Shown piece by piece: positions 6,089 to 15,200 of a stretch of 17,226 nt of DNA. Numbering within the stretch: position 1 is the first letter of the stretch; each line of letters opens with the position of its first letter. The translations under genes were made by a program, and so were the position numbers. The notes below the pieces were generated by a model. The model did no database searches, was not told the DNA's origin, and saw only the letters and a program-made list of their open reading frames with translations. Location: positions 1 through 17,226 of the forward strand of contig CAZELI010000037.1 in assembly GCA_964512985.1 (NCBI GenBank), given 5' to 3'. This DNA comes from CAYPGT01 sp964512985. GTDB taxonomy: Bacteria; Cyanobacteriota; Vampirovibrionia; LMEP-6097.

Positions 6089-7372
6089 ATGCGCGCGGAA
6101 ATCATAGCAATAGGCACAGAACTATTAATGGGACATACTGTTAATACGAATGCCACTTATATTTCGGAAGAATTACAGGCTATTGGTGTTGGGGTTTATT
6201 ACCATACAGTAGTAGGTGATAACGAAAGCAGAATTATTGATTGTCTTAAATTAGCTGCCACTAGATCTGATCTGGTGATTTGTACAGGTGGGTTAGGACC
6301 TACCGATGATGATATCAGTAATGAGACTCTTGCTAAATTTCTCCAGAAACCAATGCATAGCGATCCAGAACAAGTAAAAATTCTAGAAGAGAAATTCCAT
6401 ATACGCCAAATCCAAGAGATCCCTCCAATAAATTACAAACAAGCCTGCATAATTGAAGGAGCAACCATTGTTCCTAATCCTATCGGTACTGCACTTGGAA
6501 TGTTTGTAGAACAAGGTGGAACTACATTTATAACTTATCCAGGTGTGCCTTGTGAAATGGAAGCCATGTTAGAGTACTGCCTTCCACTTATTCGTACTAA
6601 GCTAAAAACTTCACGAGTTATTATATCTCGTAAAATTAAAATGACCAATATTACAGAATCAAGAATGGCACAAATCATTCTAGATCATTATCAAGAGCAA
6701 GGTTTACCCAATCCCTTTCTAGAAGCCAATCCTAGCCTGGCTCCTTATGCTGCTTTAGGGGATGTCTATGTAAGGATTACCGCTCAAGCAGAAACAAAAG
6801 ATCAAGCACAAGTATTAATCCAGAAAACAGAATCAGAAATCACTAAAATACTCAGTGATTATATTTATGGTTATGATGACGATACTGTCGCTAAGGTTCT
6901 AGCCCACGTGCTTAAATCACGTAAGCTAAGTATCGCGTTTGCTGAATCTTGTACTGGGGGCTTACTTAGTAAGCTTATGACTGATATACCTGGCTCATCG
7001 GAATACACTAAATTAAATTTAGTAACTTATTCTAATGAAGCGAAAACTAAACTATTACAAGTTGATGCAACTATTATTCAAGACCATGGTGCTGTCTCTC
7101 CAGAATGTGCAGAGGCTATGGCAAAAGGGTTAGCTCAAATCTCTGACGCTGATATAAACATCTCTATAACAGGGATAGCAGGACCAGATGGCGGTACTCC
7201 AGAAAAACCTATTGGCACTATTTATGCAGGCATACTTATGCCAGATTCTTCATCAGTGATAATTGAAGAATTAGATCTACAACATCGCAGCATGCTCACC
7301 AGAGAACAAATTCGAGAACTAGCAGCGAAGAAGGTTTTTTATAAGGTTCTTAAACTTTTAGATGGTAAATAA
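6089..7372 (+). CDS. cinA: CinA: MoaB-like domain plus NMN deamidase (PncC) domain
   Basis: A 427-aa two-domain protein of the usual CinA length. The N-terminal COG1058 domain (about 1-170) shows IAIGTELLMGHTVNTN, VICTGGLGPTDDD and TYPGVPCEME, the molybdopterin-binding-like fold associated with ADP-ribose pyrophosphatase activity. The C-terminal domain (about 265-425) is nicotinamide-nucleotide amidohydrolase: ESCTGG with Ser287, the YSNEAK segment, GAVSPECAEAMA, and ITGIAGPDGGTPEKPIGT. Together they recycle pyridine nucleotides by deamidating NMN to nicotinate mononucleotide; in some species cinA is also competence-induced. Cytoplasmic. The ATG is preceded only by a weak GGTAAG site. It ends 5 bp from the end of the convergent debranching-enzyme gene, with no terminator between them. 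Confidence 0.96.
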   Translation: MRAEIIAIGTELLMGHTVNTNATYISEELQAIGVGVYYHTVVGDNESRIIDCLKLAATRSDLVICTGGLGPTDDDISNETLAKFLQKPMHSDPEQVKILEEKFHIRQIQEIPPINYKQACIIEGATIVPNPIGTALGMFVEQGGTTFITYPGVPCEMEAMLEYCLPLIRTKLKTSRVIISRKIKMTNITESRMAQIILDHYQEQGLPNPFLEANPSLAPYAALGDVYVRITAQAETKDQAQVLIQKTESEITKILSDYIYGYDDDTVAKVLAHVLKSRKLSIAFAESCTGGLLSKLMTDIPGSSEYTKLNLVTYSNEAKTKLLQVDATIIQDHGAVSPECAEAMAKGLAQISDADINISITGIAGPDGGTPEKPIGTIYAGILMPDSSSVIIEELDLQHRSMLTREQIRELAAKKVFYKVLKLLDGK

Positions 7373-7377
7373 AAACT

Positions 7378-9342
7378 CTAACTAACCTTAAGTAACAATC
7401 TTCTTACTTCAGCAACACTCCAAGCTTGAGCAATACAGCCACGTGATGTATGCGGGAAGTCTCCATCGCAGATCTCTGCAATAGAGCCGATACCTGCTTC
7501 ATTAATAATCTCAGCAAAGCCATCCACTATAGTTTTCACTTGTTTTTTTGCTTTAGATTTATTGTTGTTAAGTTTGAATAACGCATCTCCGAGTGGACCA
7601 ATCAGCCATGGCCAGACGGTTCCATTATGATAAGCTCTATCTCTACTATAGGTGCCGCCATCATAAACACCACAGTAATCAGGATCTTCTGGAGATAAAG
7701 TACGTAAACCTACTGGCGTGAATAATTGTTCTATCACTACCGCTAAGACTCTCACAGCAATATCATCACTAACAGCTGAATAAGGGAGAGAAATCGCTAG
7801 AACTTGATTAGGTCTAACTTGTAAGTTTTGCATTCCATCTCTAACATAGTCAGCAAGATAGCCCTTCTCCTCATTAAAGAAAGTACTAGTATAAGAATCG
7901 GCAATTCGTTTCTTTAACTCTGTAGCCTTCTCACTGATAGGATCATTGAAGCGCAGAGCTAACTCTTCCATGAAAGCCACAGCGTTATACCAAAGAGCAT
8001 TAATCTCTACTAAATAACCATAGCGCGGTATAACAGACTTACCATCAAGACAAGCATCCATCCATGATAGCGATTCACGCTCACTACCAGTCTCTAATAA
8101 ACCATTACGTTTACACTTCACAGATGCTGAACGACTCTCAGCATAAGCATTAAAAATATTCTTCAGTTCTTCCCAAAACTCAATTTTAATCCAATCGTAT
8201 TTTTTGAGCTTGGTAGCAAACTGTTGCACTGCCCAGAATAACCAGAGCGAAGCATCTACACTGTTATAAGCAGAGCTATCCTTATCCTTACCAATCATAT
8301 TAGGAATCAAGCCGTCCTTCTCAAAATTCAAGAAGTGTCTAATAACTTTCTTGAAATCAGCTTGGTAAGAGGTTTCTAAGAAAAGACCAGGAAGGGATAT
8401 CATAGTATCGCGCCCCCAAGAGCCGAACCAATGATAGCCAGCAATGATAGTTAGATTATTATCCTTGGTTTGAATCACAAAATCTGCTGCTGCTTTCTCT
8501 AAAGTTTTAGCAAATTTATTATTGGTCTTCTTACGACGTTTAATTTCTTGCTTCCAAACTTCATCATGCTCGACAATTTGCACTTCAGCAGAAGCACTTA
8601 TATAGACGCAATCATTATTCTTTAACTCTATTTCAAAATATCCAGGTGAAGCTAAATCTTCAGTATGGTCATAACCTCGACGTGCTTCTTGCTTATATGA
8701 AAAATTCTTATACCAAGAAGCTTCCCCGCAAAATTCAAACGAGGCACTCGTCTGAATAAATAATTTAGGCATATTAGCGTAAGGTCTAATATGAATACCA
8801 TCAATCAATTTTTCAAAATTTTGGTTAAAAATTTGATTCTCTTTAGCGGTATGATGAAAACTTCTAAAAGCAAGCAAAGGTCTTAATTTCAGCTTAAAAG
8901 CTTGTTTAGTCTTTGCTTTAAGACTATATTTAATAAGAGTTGCATTAGAACCATGGGGCATTAATAGTTCTTTGGTTATTTCGAAATTATCCCCCGTATA
9001 TATCCACCTAGGGTTAATCTCTGAATTAAATTCTTGATTCAAAATATTAGCTGCTTCATTAGGCACATAAACATCAGGAAGATAATAATGAAAGCTTAGT
9101 GCATAAGATTTATCATTGGACTCAATAATTTCATCAAATTTAGAAAGTAAAACATTTCTCTCAGTAGTATCCAAATTAGCAGCAACTAATAAACCATGGT
9201 ATTTCCGTGTATGGCAATTCAGGACTGTGCTTGAGGCATATCCACCAAGCCCATTAGTATCAAGCCATTCTTGGTCCAAGATTAAGTCTGCTCTTTCCAT
9301 ATACTCAGCATTAGCCTTAATCTGTTCTTGCGTCATGTCCAT
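7378..9342 (-). CDS. Glycogen debranching enzyme (amylo-alpha-1,6-glucosidase type, GH133)
   Basis: A 654-aa protein that hydrolyses alpha-1,6 branch points in glycogen. The N-terminal domain (about 20-260) has the family signature TNGLGGYASST (29-39) and RKYHGLLVA (46-54). The C-terminal (alpha/alpha)6 domain (about 285-654) has GYHWFGSWGRDTMIS (302-316), NSVDASLWLFWAV, and RDRAYHNGTVWPWLIGPLGD near residues 570-590. This is the archaeal/bacterial GDE type, not GlgX (GH13). No signal peptide, so it acts on intracellular polymer. Two in-frame ATGs (9342, 9336) have no ribosome binding site, and a TATAAT lies 8 nt before the first, so the mRNA may be leaderless. It is divergent from the GT4-GH57-GT3/GT35 operon, with which it forms a glycogen locus. 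Confidence 0.94.
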   Translation of the reverse strand: MDMTQEQIKANAEYMERADLILDQEWLDTNGLGGYASSTVLNCHTRKYHGLLVAANLDTTERNVLLSKFDEIIESNDKSYALSFHYYLPDVYVPNEAANILNQEFNSEINPRWIYTGDNFEITKELLMPHGSNATLIKYSLKAKTKQAFKLKLRPLLAFRSFHHTAKENQIFNQNFEKLIDGIHIRPYANMPKLFIQTSASFEFCGEASWYKNFSYKQEARRGYDHTEDLASPGYFEIELKNNDCVYISASAEVQIVEHDEVWKQEIKRRKKTNNKFAKTLEKAAADFVIQTKDNNLTIIAGYHWFGSWGRDTMISLPGLFLETSYQADFKKVIRHFLNFEKDGLIPNMIGKDKDSSAYNSVDASLWLFWAVQQFATKLKKYDWIKIEFWEELKNIFNAYAESRSASVKCKRNGLLETGSERESLSWMDACLDGKSVIPRYGYLVEINALWYNAVAFMEELALRFNDPISEKATELKKRIADSYTSTFFNEEKGYLADYVRDGMQNLQVRPNQVLAISLPYSAVSDDIAVRVLAVVIEQLFTPVGLRTLSPEDPDYCGVYDGGTYSRDRAYHNGTVWPWLIGPLGDALFKLNNNKSKAKKQVKTIVDGFAEIINEAGIGSIAEICDGDFPHTSRGCIAQAWSVAEVRRLLLKVS

Positions 9343-9350
9343 TCATGTTA

Positions 9351-9356
9351 ATTATA
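9351..9356 (-). promoter_or_regulatory. -10-like TATAAT just before the debranching-enzyme start
   Basis: A perfect TATAAT on the minus strand lies 8 nt before the first ATG, so transcription would begin at or within a few bases of the start codon. No good -35 is present (ATTCAA at the 17-nt spacing). The absence of a Shine-Dalgarno site agrees with a leaderless mRNA but does not prove it. Confidence 0.25.
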
Positions 9357-9440
9357 GAGCATAAAGTAGTAACTTGAATATGAGGATTGAAGTTACCACT
9401 CAGTCCGTATTCACTTAAAATCCCGAACCAGCATGGGAAT

Positions 9441-9480
9441 AGGGTTCCGCCGCTACGCGGCGGTTGCGCTGCACGCGGCT
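9441..9480. repeat. GC-rich hairpin island in the divergent glycogen intergenic region
   Basis: In an AT-rich intergenic stretch, about 35 nt are strongly GC-rich. A perfect hairpin CCGCCGC-TAC-GCGGCGG (9447-9463) is followed by TTGCGCTGCACGCGGCTT. There is no T-run, so it is not a normal terminator. Its composition and compact palindrome look like a dispersed REP-type element or a cis-regulatory structure between the debranching enzyme and the GT4 operon. I cannot see a second copy in this window. The rest of 9343-9613 shows no coding frame. Confidence 0.5.
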
Positions 9481-9613
9481 TAGTAAAAATATGATATTTA
9501 GAAATAGCTTATTATTTGATAAGAGATTAAAGTTTTAAGTACATCGAAAAGTATCTTGCTTGCTTTCGTTTAAATTAGATAAACTTAAGTTAGGAGCAAC
9601 CATACCTTTTTCA

Positions 9614-10918
9614 ATGAATAATTCTCAAAAGATTTTAATGTTCGGCTGGGAATTTCCTCCTTATATAAGTGGTGGTTTAGGGGTTGCTTGTTTTGATTTA
9701 ACTAAAGCATTAAGTGAGTTAGGTGTAGATATTACTTTTGTACTTCCACATATTAAGACTCCTCCCGAAAAAAACCTGCATCTTAATCTCATATCTAGTT
9801 CCGACATACAACTCAACTATAGAGATGCTCAAGTTAGCTTCGAAGAATATTTAGATGGAGTTAAGATCGTGTCTATAGATACGCCTCTAAGACCTTATTT
9901 AACAGAAGACGGCTATTTAAAATTCCTTGAGCAATATCAGATTTATGCACATGAAACAAGCAGTGATAAATCCTTCAAGCTTTATTTCAGTGGTGATTAT
10001 GGACCTAACTTAGTTGCAGAAGTTTTTCGTTACGCATATATTGCTGGTGTCGTCGCCAAGAAAACTCCGCACGATATAATCCATGTCCATGATTGGATGA
10101 CAGCTATGGCTGGTGTAGAAGCTAAGAAAGCCAGCGGCAAACCCTTAGTCTATCACGTTCACGCGCTAGAAACCGATCGCAGTGGACTACACACTAATAA
10201 AGAGATCTTTGAGATCGAGAAGATGGGACTAGAGTTTGCTGACAAGATTATTGCTGTGAGTCACTTCACTAAAGCGAGCATAGTCAGACACTACAATATT
10301 AATCCTGATAAAATCTCTGTAGTTCACAATGCAGTCTCTAAGACTAAAGTAAACAAACATAATGAAGTGCTACATAGAACAGCAGACGAGAAGATAGTAC
10401 TATTCTTAGGAAGAATTACTTTCCAAAAAGGACCAGATTACTTTCTTGAAGCTGCGGCTAAAGTTCTAGAACAAGAGAAGAATGTTCGGTTCGTTATTGC
10501 TGGTTACGGCGATATGATTAACAGACTCATAGAGCGCACAGCTCAACTGCGCATAGGTCGTAATGTACATTTCACTGGCTTCCTGAATCGTGAAGAAGTA
10601 GAAGAAGTATTCTCTTCAAGTGACGCTTACGTTATGTCTAGTGTCTCTGAACCATTTGGGATCTCTTGCCTTGAAGCTGTATTGTTTGATGTGCCTGTGA
10701 TTATCTCTAAACAGTCCGGCGTTGCGGAAGTCTTGAATCATTCTCTGAAAGTGGATTTCTGGGATACAGATGAACTGGCTAATAAAATTCATGCTGTGAT
10801 TAAATATCCAGCTCTCCAAAAAGAACTTTTAACCCAAGCATCAGAAGAACTGAAGCATATTCAATGGGATAAGTCTGCGCATAAAGTGATCGAGATCTAT
10901 AAAGAGCTTACTCATTAA
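9614..10918 (+). CDS. GT4-family glycosyltransferase (glycogen/starch-synthase-like)
   Basis: A retaining GT-B glycosyltransferase, 434 aa from the ATG at 9614. The N-terminal Rossmann domain begins ILMFGWEFPPYISGGLGVAC, resembling the sugar-nucleotide pocket of glycogen synthases, and includes HVHDWMTAMAG and YHVHALETDRSG. The C-terminal domain has LFLGRITFQKGPDYF, FVIAGYGDM and SEPFGISCLEA, where Glu346 and Glu354 form the E-x7-E donor-phosphate motif. It likely transfers glucose from a nucleotide sugar to an alpha-glucan; donor and acceptor cannot be read from sequence. The start is uncertain: the ATG at 9614 has no ribosome site, an AGGAG lies about 20 nt upstream (followed by in-frame ATA), and the frame opens at a TTG at 9560. 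It is the first gene of a three-gene operon, 47 nt before the GH57 gene. Confidence 0.9.
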   Translation: MNNSQKILMFGWEFPPYISGGLGVACFDLTKALSELGVDITFVLPHIKTPPEKNLHLNLISSSDIQLNYRDAQVSFEEYLDGVKIVSIDTPLRPYLTEDGYLKFLEQYQIYAHETSSDKSFKLYFSGDYGPNLVAEVFRYAYIAGVVAKKTPHDIIHVHDWMTAMAGVEAKKASGKPLVYHVHALETDRSGLHTNKEIFEIEKMGLEFADKIIAVSHFTKASIVRHYNINPDKISVVHNAVSKTKVNKHNEVLHRTADEKIVLFLGRITFQKGPDYFLEAAAKVLEQEKNVRFVIAGYGDMINRLIERTAQLRIGRNVHFTGFLNREEVEEVFSSSDAYVMSSVSEPFGISCLEAVLFDVPVIISKQSGVAEVLNHSLKVDFWDTDELANKIHAVIKYPALQKELLTQASEELKHIQWDKSAHKVIEIYKELTH

Positions 10919-10924
10919 TAACCA

Positions 10925-10954
10925 TTGCGATTTCAGTCTCTAAGCAGCTATAAT
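10925..10954 (+). promoter_or_regulatory. Possible internal promoter before the GH57 gene
   Basis: TTGCGA (10925-10930), an 18-nt spacer and a perfect TATAAT (10949-10954) precede the GH57 ATG by only 11 nt. Transcription from it would have a leader of about 4-5 nt, and no Shine-Dalgarno site is present. The match may be chance within a co-transcribed operon gap. Confidence 0.35.
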
Positions 10955-10965
10955 AACTAACAGCT

Positions 10966-12174
10966 ATGCCAAGTATTTGTTTTTACTTTCAAGTCCACCA
11001 ACCAAAAAGACTTCGTAAATATACTATTTTTGATATTAATAGATCGCATTTCTATGAGGATGATAAGGCCAATAGCGAGATATTACATAAGGTAGCTAAT
11101 AAAGGTTACTTACCCACTAACAAACTAATGTTAGATCTCATTAATCGTTATCAAGGTGCTTTCAGAATCTCTTACTCTATTTCAGGCGTAGCGATAGAAC
11201 AAATGAAAAAATACTATCCTGAAGTTCTAGATTCCTTTAAACGCTTAGTAGATACTGGCTGTGTTGAACTTATCTCAGAGACTTACTATCACAGTCTGGC
11301 GTTTTTACATTCTACAGAAGAGTCTGAGCGTCAAATTCTGAAACACAAAGAATTAATCGAGAGAGAGTTTGGTTATACACCTCAAACCTTCAGAAACACT
11401 GAGTTGATTTATAGTAATAGCATCGCTGCTACCGCTGAGAGACTTGGCTATAAAGCAATCCTAGCTGAAGGTACAGAGAAGATACTAGGTTGGAGAAATG
11501 CTAATTTCGTTTACAAACCAGTTAACTGTTCTGATATAAAAGTTCTACTTAGAAATTATCAACTCTCTGATGATATTGCATTTCGTTTCTCTAATCGTGG
11601 CTGGAATGAGCATCCACTTACTGCTGATAAGTTTTCTCAGTGGGTGCATGGCTTTGATGGTAACGCTGAAACCATTAACTTATTTATGGATTACGAGACT
11701 TTCGGAGAGCATCAGTGGAGCGAGACGGGGATTTTTGATTTTATGTGGGCCTTGCCAGAATATTTACTGAATCACACCAGTTTTAAGTTTAATACTCCTC
11801 GTGAAGTAGCTTCTATGTATCAAGTAAGAGATAACCTTGATGTACCTAATTATGTTTCTTGGGCTGATACTGAAAGAGACCTTAGTGCTTGGAAGGGTAA
11901 TAATCTTCAAGACGATGCCTTAGAGTCAGTTTTTAAATTAGAGAAACAAGTCTATCAAAGTAACAATGCTGATTTAATTGCTACTTGGCAAGCTCTACAA
12001 ACCTCTGATCATTTCTACTATATGTGTACTAAGTGGTTCTCTGATGGCGATGTACATAAATACTTCAATCCATATGAAAGCCCATATGAAGCTTATATAA
12101 ATTACCAAAACGTTCTCAAAGACTTCGAAGGAGTATTATCTGCTCAATCGGACTCTCTAGCCCATGCAGTATAA
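10966..12174 (+). CDS. GH57-family alpha-glucan-active enzyme (alpha-amylase-like)
   Basis: A 402-aa glycoside hydrolase family 57 protein acting on alpha-1,4-glucans by a retaining mechanism (hydrolase or 4-alpha-glucanotransferase/branching type; not separable here). The five GH57 conserved regions can be followed: HQP at 11-13; GCVELISE from 98; FRNTELIYS with the predicted nucleophile Glu146; MDYETFGEHQW with the predicted acid/base Asp242; and VSWADTERDLSAWKG from 297. No signal peptide, so it is intracellular. The length matches the shorter Bacteroides-type GH57 proteins rather than the longer branching enzymes. It is flanked by the GT4 gene (47 nt) and the synthase-phosphorylase fusion (38 nt) on the same strand. 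I recall the debranching enzyme, GT4 and GH57 trio being clustered in Bacteroides too. Confidence 0.9.
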   Translation: MPSICFYFQVHQPKRLRKYTIFDINRSHFYEDDKANSEILHKVANKGYLPTNKLMLDLINRYQGAFRISYSISGVAIEQMKKYYPEVLDSFKRLVDTGCVELISETYYHSLAFLHSTEESERQILKHKELIEREFGYTPQTFRNTELIYSNSIAATAERLGYKAILAEGTEKILGWRNANFVYKPVNCSDIKVLLRNYQLSDDIAFRFSNRGWNEHPLTADKFSQWVHGFDGNAETINLFMDYETFGEHQWSETGIFDFMWALPEYLLNHTSFKFNTPREVASMYQVRDNLDVPNYVSWADTERDLSAWKGNNLQDDALESVFKLEKQVYQSNNADLIATWQALQTSDHFYYMCTKWFSDGDVHKYFNPYESPYEAYINYQNVLKDFEGVLSAQSDSLAHAV

Positions 12175-12212
12175 GTGTTTCCATATATATAAGGAAGGGT
12201 ATATCTAAAAGC

Positions 12213-15200
12213 ATGGAATATTTATTCGAGGTAAGTTGGGAAGTTTGTAATAAGGTTGGAGGCATCCACACCGTTATCACGACTAAGGTTGCTGAATCGC
12301 TAGCAAACTACGGTGATGGTTATATAGCTTTAGGTCCTGACCTAGGTCAAGATGCAGAGTTTGAAGAGACTAAGGAAGTTTTCTTTGATAGTATTCGACC
12401 AGCACTAGCCCAAGCCAATATTAATTGTCGCATGGGTAGATGGAAAGTACCAGGCAGCCCAAAGGTCATTCTGGTAGGCGGTTTCACAAAAAAATTTGAT
12501 ATAGAAAGATTACTGCATACTTACTGGGAAGAGTTTGGTGTAGATTCACATGAAGCTGCTTGGGACTATTTAGAACCAGTATTATTTTCTAGCGCCTGCG
12601 GGGAAGTGATTGAAACTATAGTTAAATCTACTCTTAAACCAAATGATCAAGCTGTGGCACATTTCCATGAATGGATGTGCGGCGCTGGGATACTTTACCT
12701 CAAGAAGCATCTTCCTCGCGTAGGTACTGTGTTCTCAACCCATGCAACTATGTTAGGAAGAGCGATTGCACATACTAACTCAGAATATTATAACCAAATA
12801 GAAACTGATCGCAATATAGCGGATAAGGCTTATATTTATGGTGTACAAAGTAAGCATTCGATGGAAACAGCTTCGGCAAGGAAGGCAGATTGCTTTACTA
12901 CTGTTAGTGAAATTACAGCGAGAGAAGCTTTCAAGATTTTGGGTACCAGTCCAGATCTAGTAGTTTATAACGGCATGGATGTTAAGACGCCGCTGGTTCG
13001 TGATGAAGCTAAACTTAAAACCAGAAAACTACAAGTTCTCAAACTATGTTCGGGCTTCCTTGGAGAAACTTTACCCGAAGAAACTTTAATCTGGGTTAGT
13101 TCAGGACGTTATGAATTTAAAAATAAAGGCTATGACATTACTATAGAAGCCTTATCCAGACTTAAAGATCAGTTAGGCGATAAATGTCCTCCTATCTTGA
13201 TGCTCTTCTTAGTTGCTGCTGACCAAAGCAAGCTTACTCATTATCAACTTCCTAAATCATTTGATCCTGATTATAGAGAGATAGCTATATCTCCAGTATG
13301 GAATAAAGAGCATGATCCTATCATTAACGCTAGCAAGCATTTTGGATTAGACCAGAAAAATAGTCCCGTTAGTGTCGTGTTTTCATCACTTTATTTAGAT
13401 GGCCAGGATGGCATATTTAATATTAAGTATGAAGATATATTAGAAGTTTGTGATTTAAGTTTATTCCCTTCTGCTTATGAGCCTTGGGGTTATACTCCGC
13501 TAGAAGCTGCTGTTACTGGAGTGCCTACTATTACCTCAGACTTAGCTGGCTTTGGTTATTGGGTGCAAATCTGCGATAATGATTGGTCTTCATTAGTAAA
13601 AGTACTTCATAGGAAAAACAAGTCTCACGAGGAAATAATACAAACGCTTGCAAATATGATGCAAGAATTCTGTACTATTAAAGCTAATAAGAATCGGATT
13701 CTTCAGCAGACTAATGATCTAAGACAAAATATAGACTGGAGTAAGATTTATGTCGGTTATAAAACCGCCTATGATATTGCTTTAGGCAAGGCTTTTGAAA
13801 GAGAGTTAATGAGTAAAACAGTAGAAGGCGAGAATCCGTTCGCTGGTTCTCGTTGTCACATATTACCAGGACGTCCAGCACTCAAATGCTTTGCGCTAGA
13901 ATCCAATCTACCAGAACGCATTAGTGCCTTAAATAATATAGCTTATAATCTATGGTGGACTTGGAATGAAGATGCGCAAGATTTATTTAGATCTCTCAAT
14001 CCTGATCTTTGGGAATTCTTTGAGCATAATCCAATTAAATTAATCAAGAGCATTCCTTATGATGATTTTGAACAGCTTCAAGCTAATTCAGCGTTTTTAA
14101 CTAAGCTTAATAAGGTCTATGATAAATTCAAAGACTATATGGGTGAACATTCTATGCATGCCTTAGTAGATGTAGATAGACCGGTAATTGCGTATCTTTC
14201 TATGGAATTTGGTATCCATGAAGCATTGCCTATCTATTCTGGTGGTCTAGGTATATTAGCTGGTGATCATCTAAAAGCTGCTTCTGATATGAATCAAAAC
14301 ATGGTAGGGATCGGATTGTTTTACCAGAATGGTTACTTCGTTCAAGAAATCAATCATGATGGCCATCAAGTAGAACACTACCCTGAAAATGATTGGAGAG
14401 ACTTATCAGTACAAATACTTCTGAATCAAGCTGGTGAACCAGTGAAGATCCCGGTAGAATATCCTGAGCGTGTCGTATGGACTCGTGTACTAGTAGCTAA
14501 TGTGGGAAGGGTCCCTCTATTCTTGTTTGATACAGATATAGACTGTAATAGTCCTGAAGACAGAACTATCAGCTCAAGACTTTATGTAGGTGATAGGGAA
14601 GCTAGAATTAAACAAGAGATCCTCATTGGTATAGCCAGTGTAAGACTATTAAAAGACGTTCTAGGATTAGATCCTGCGGTATATCACCTTAATGAAGGTC
14701 ACTGTGCATTTATGTCTGCTGAGATGCTTAGAAGATATATGCTTCAAGGTTTCTCTTTCGAGTCAGCAGTGAAAGCGATACAAAATCATACAGTATTCAC
14801 TACTCATACTCCAGTTCCTGCTGGTAATGAAGCGTTTGCAATTGATTCAGTGCAGAGAATGTTTAGTAGATTCTTTGAGCATATGCATGTCTCGATTAAT
14901 AAATTCCTTGATCTTGGAAGAAACATTAATAACTATAGTGAGTTCTCCATGACAGTATTAGCTTTAAGGATCTCTCGTAAAGCCAACGCTGTGTCTCAGC
15001 TACATGGTGATGTGAGTGTTGATATGTGGAAGCCAGTGATGCCATTAGAGCAAGATAGGTACTTTAACTATGTCACTAATGGAGTACATATGCCGACTTG
15101 GCTTGCACCTGGTATCAAGAGTCTATGCAGAGAAGGACATGAGATTCACTTTGACAAGATTCAATCTGTGTCTCAAGAAATTATCTGGCAAAAACATCAA

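Noticed and set aside
9116..9364. Plus-strand 82-codon frame over the debranching-enzyme N-terminus
   Set aside because: Antisense shadow of a conserved domain, with no supporting signals.
9441..9480. CRISPR or tandem-repeat array
   Set aside because: A single palindromic unit with no repeated spacing.
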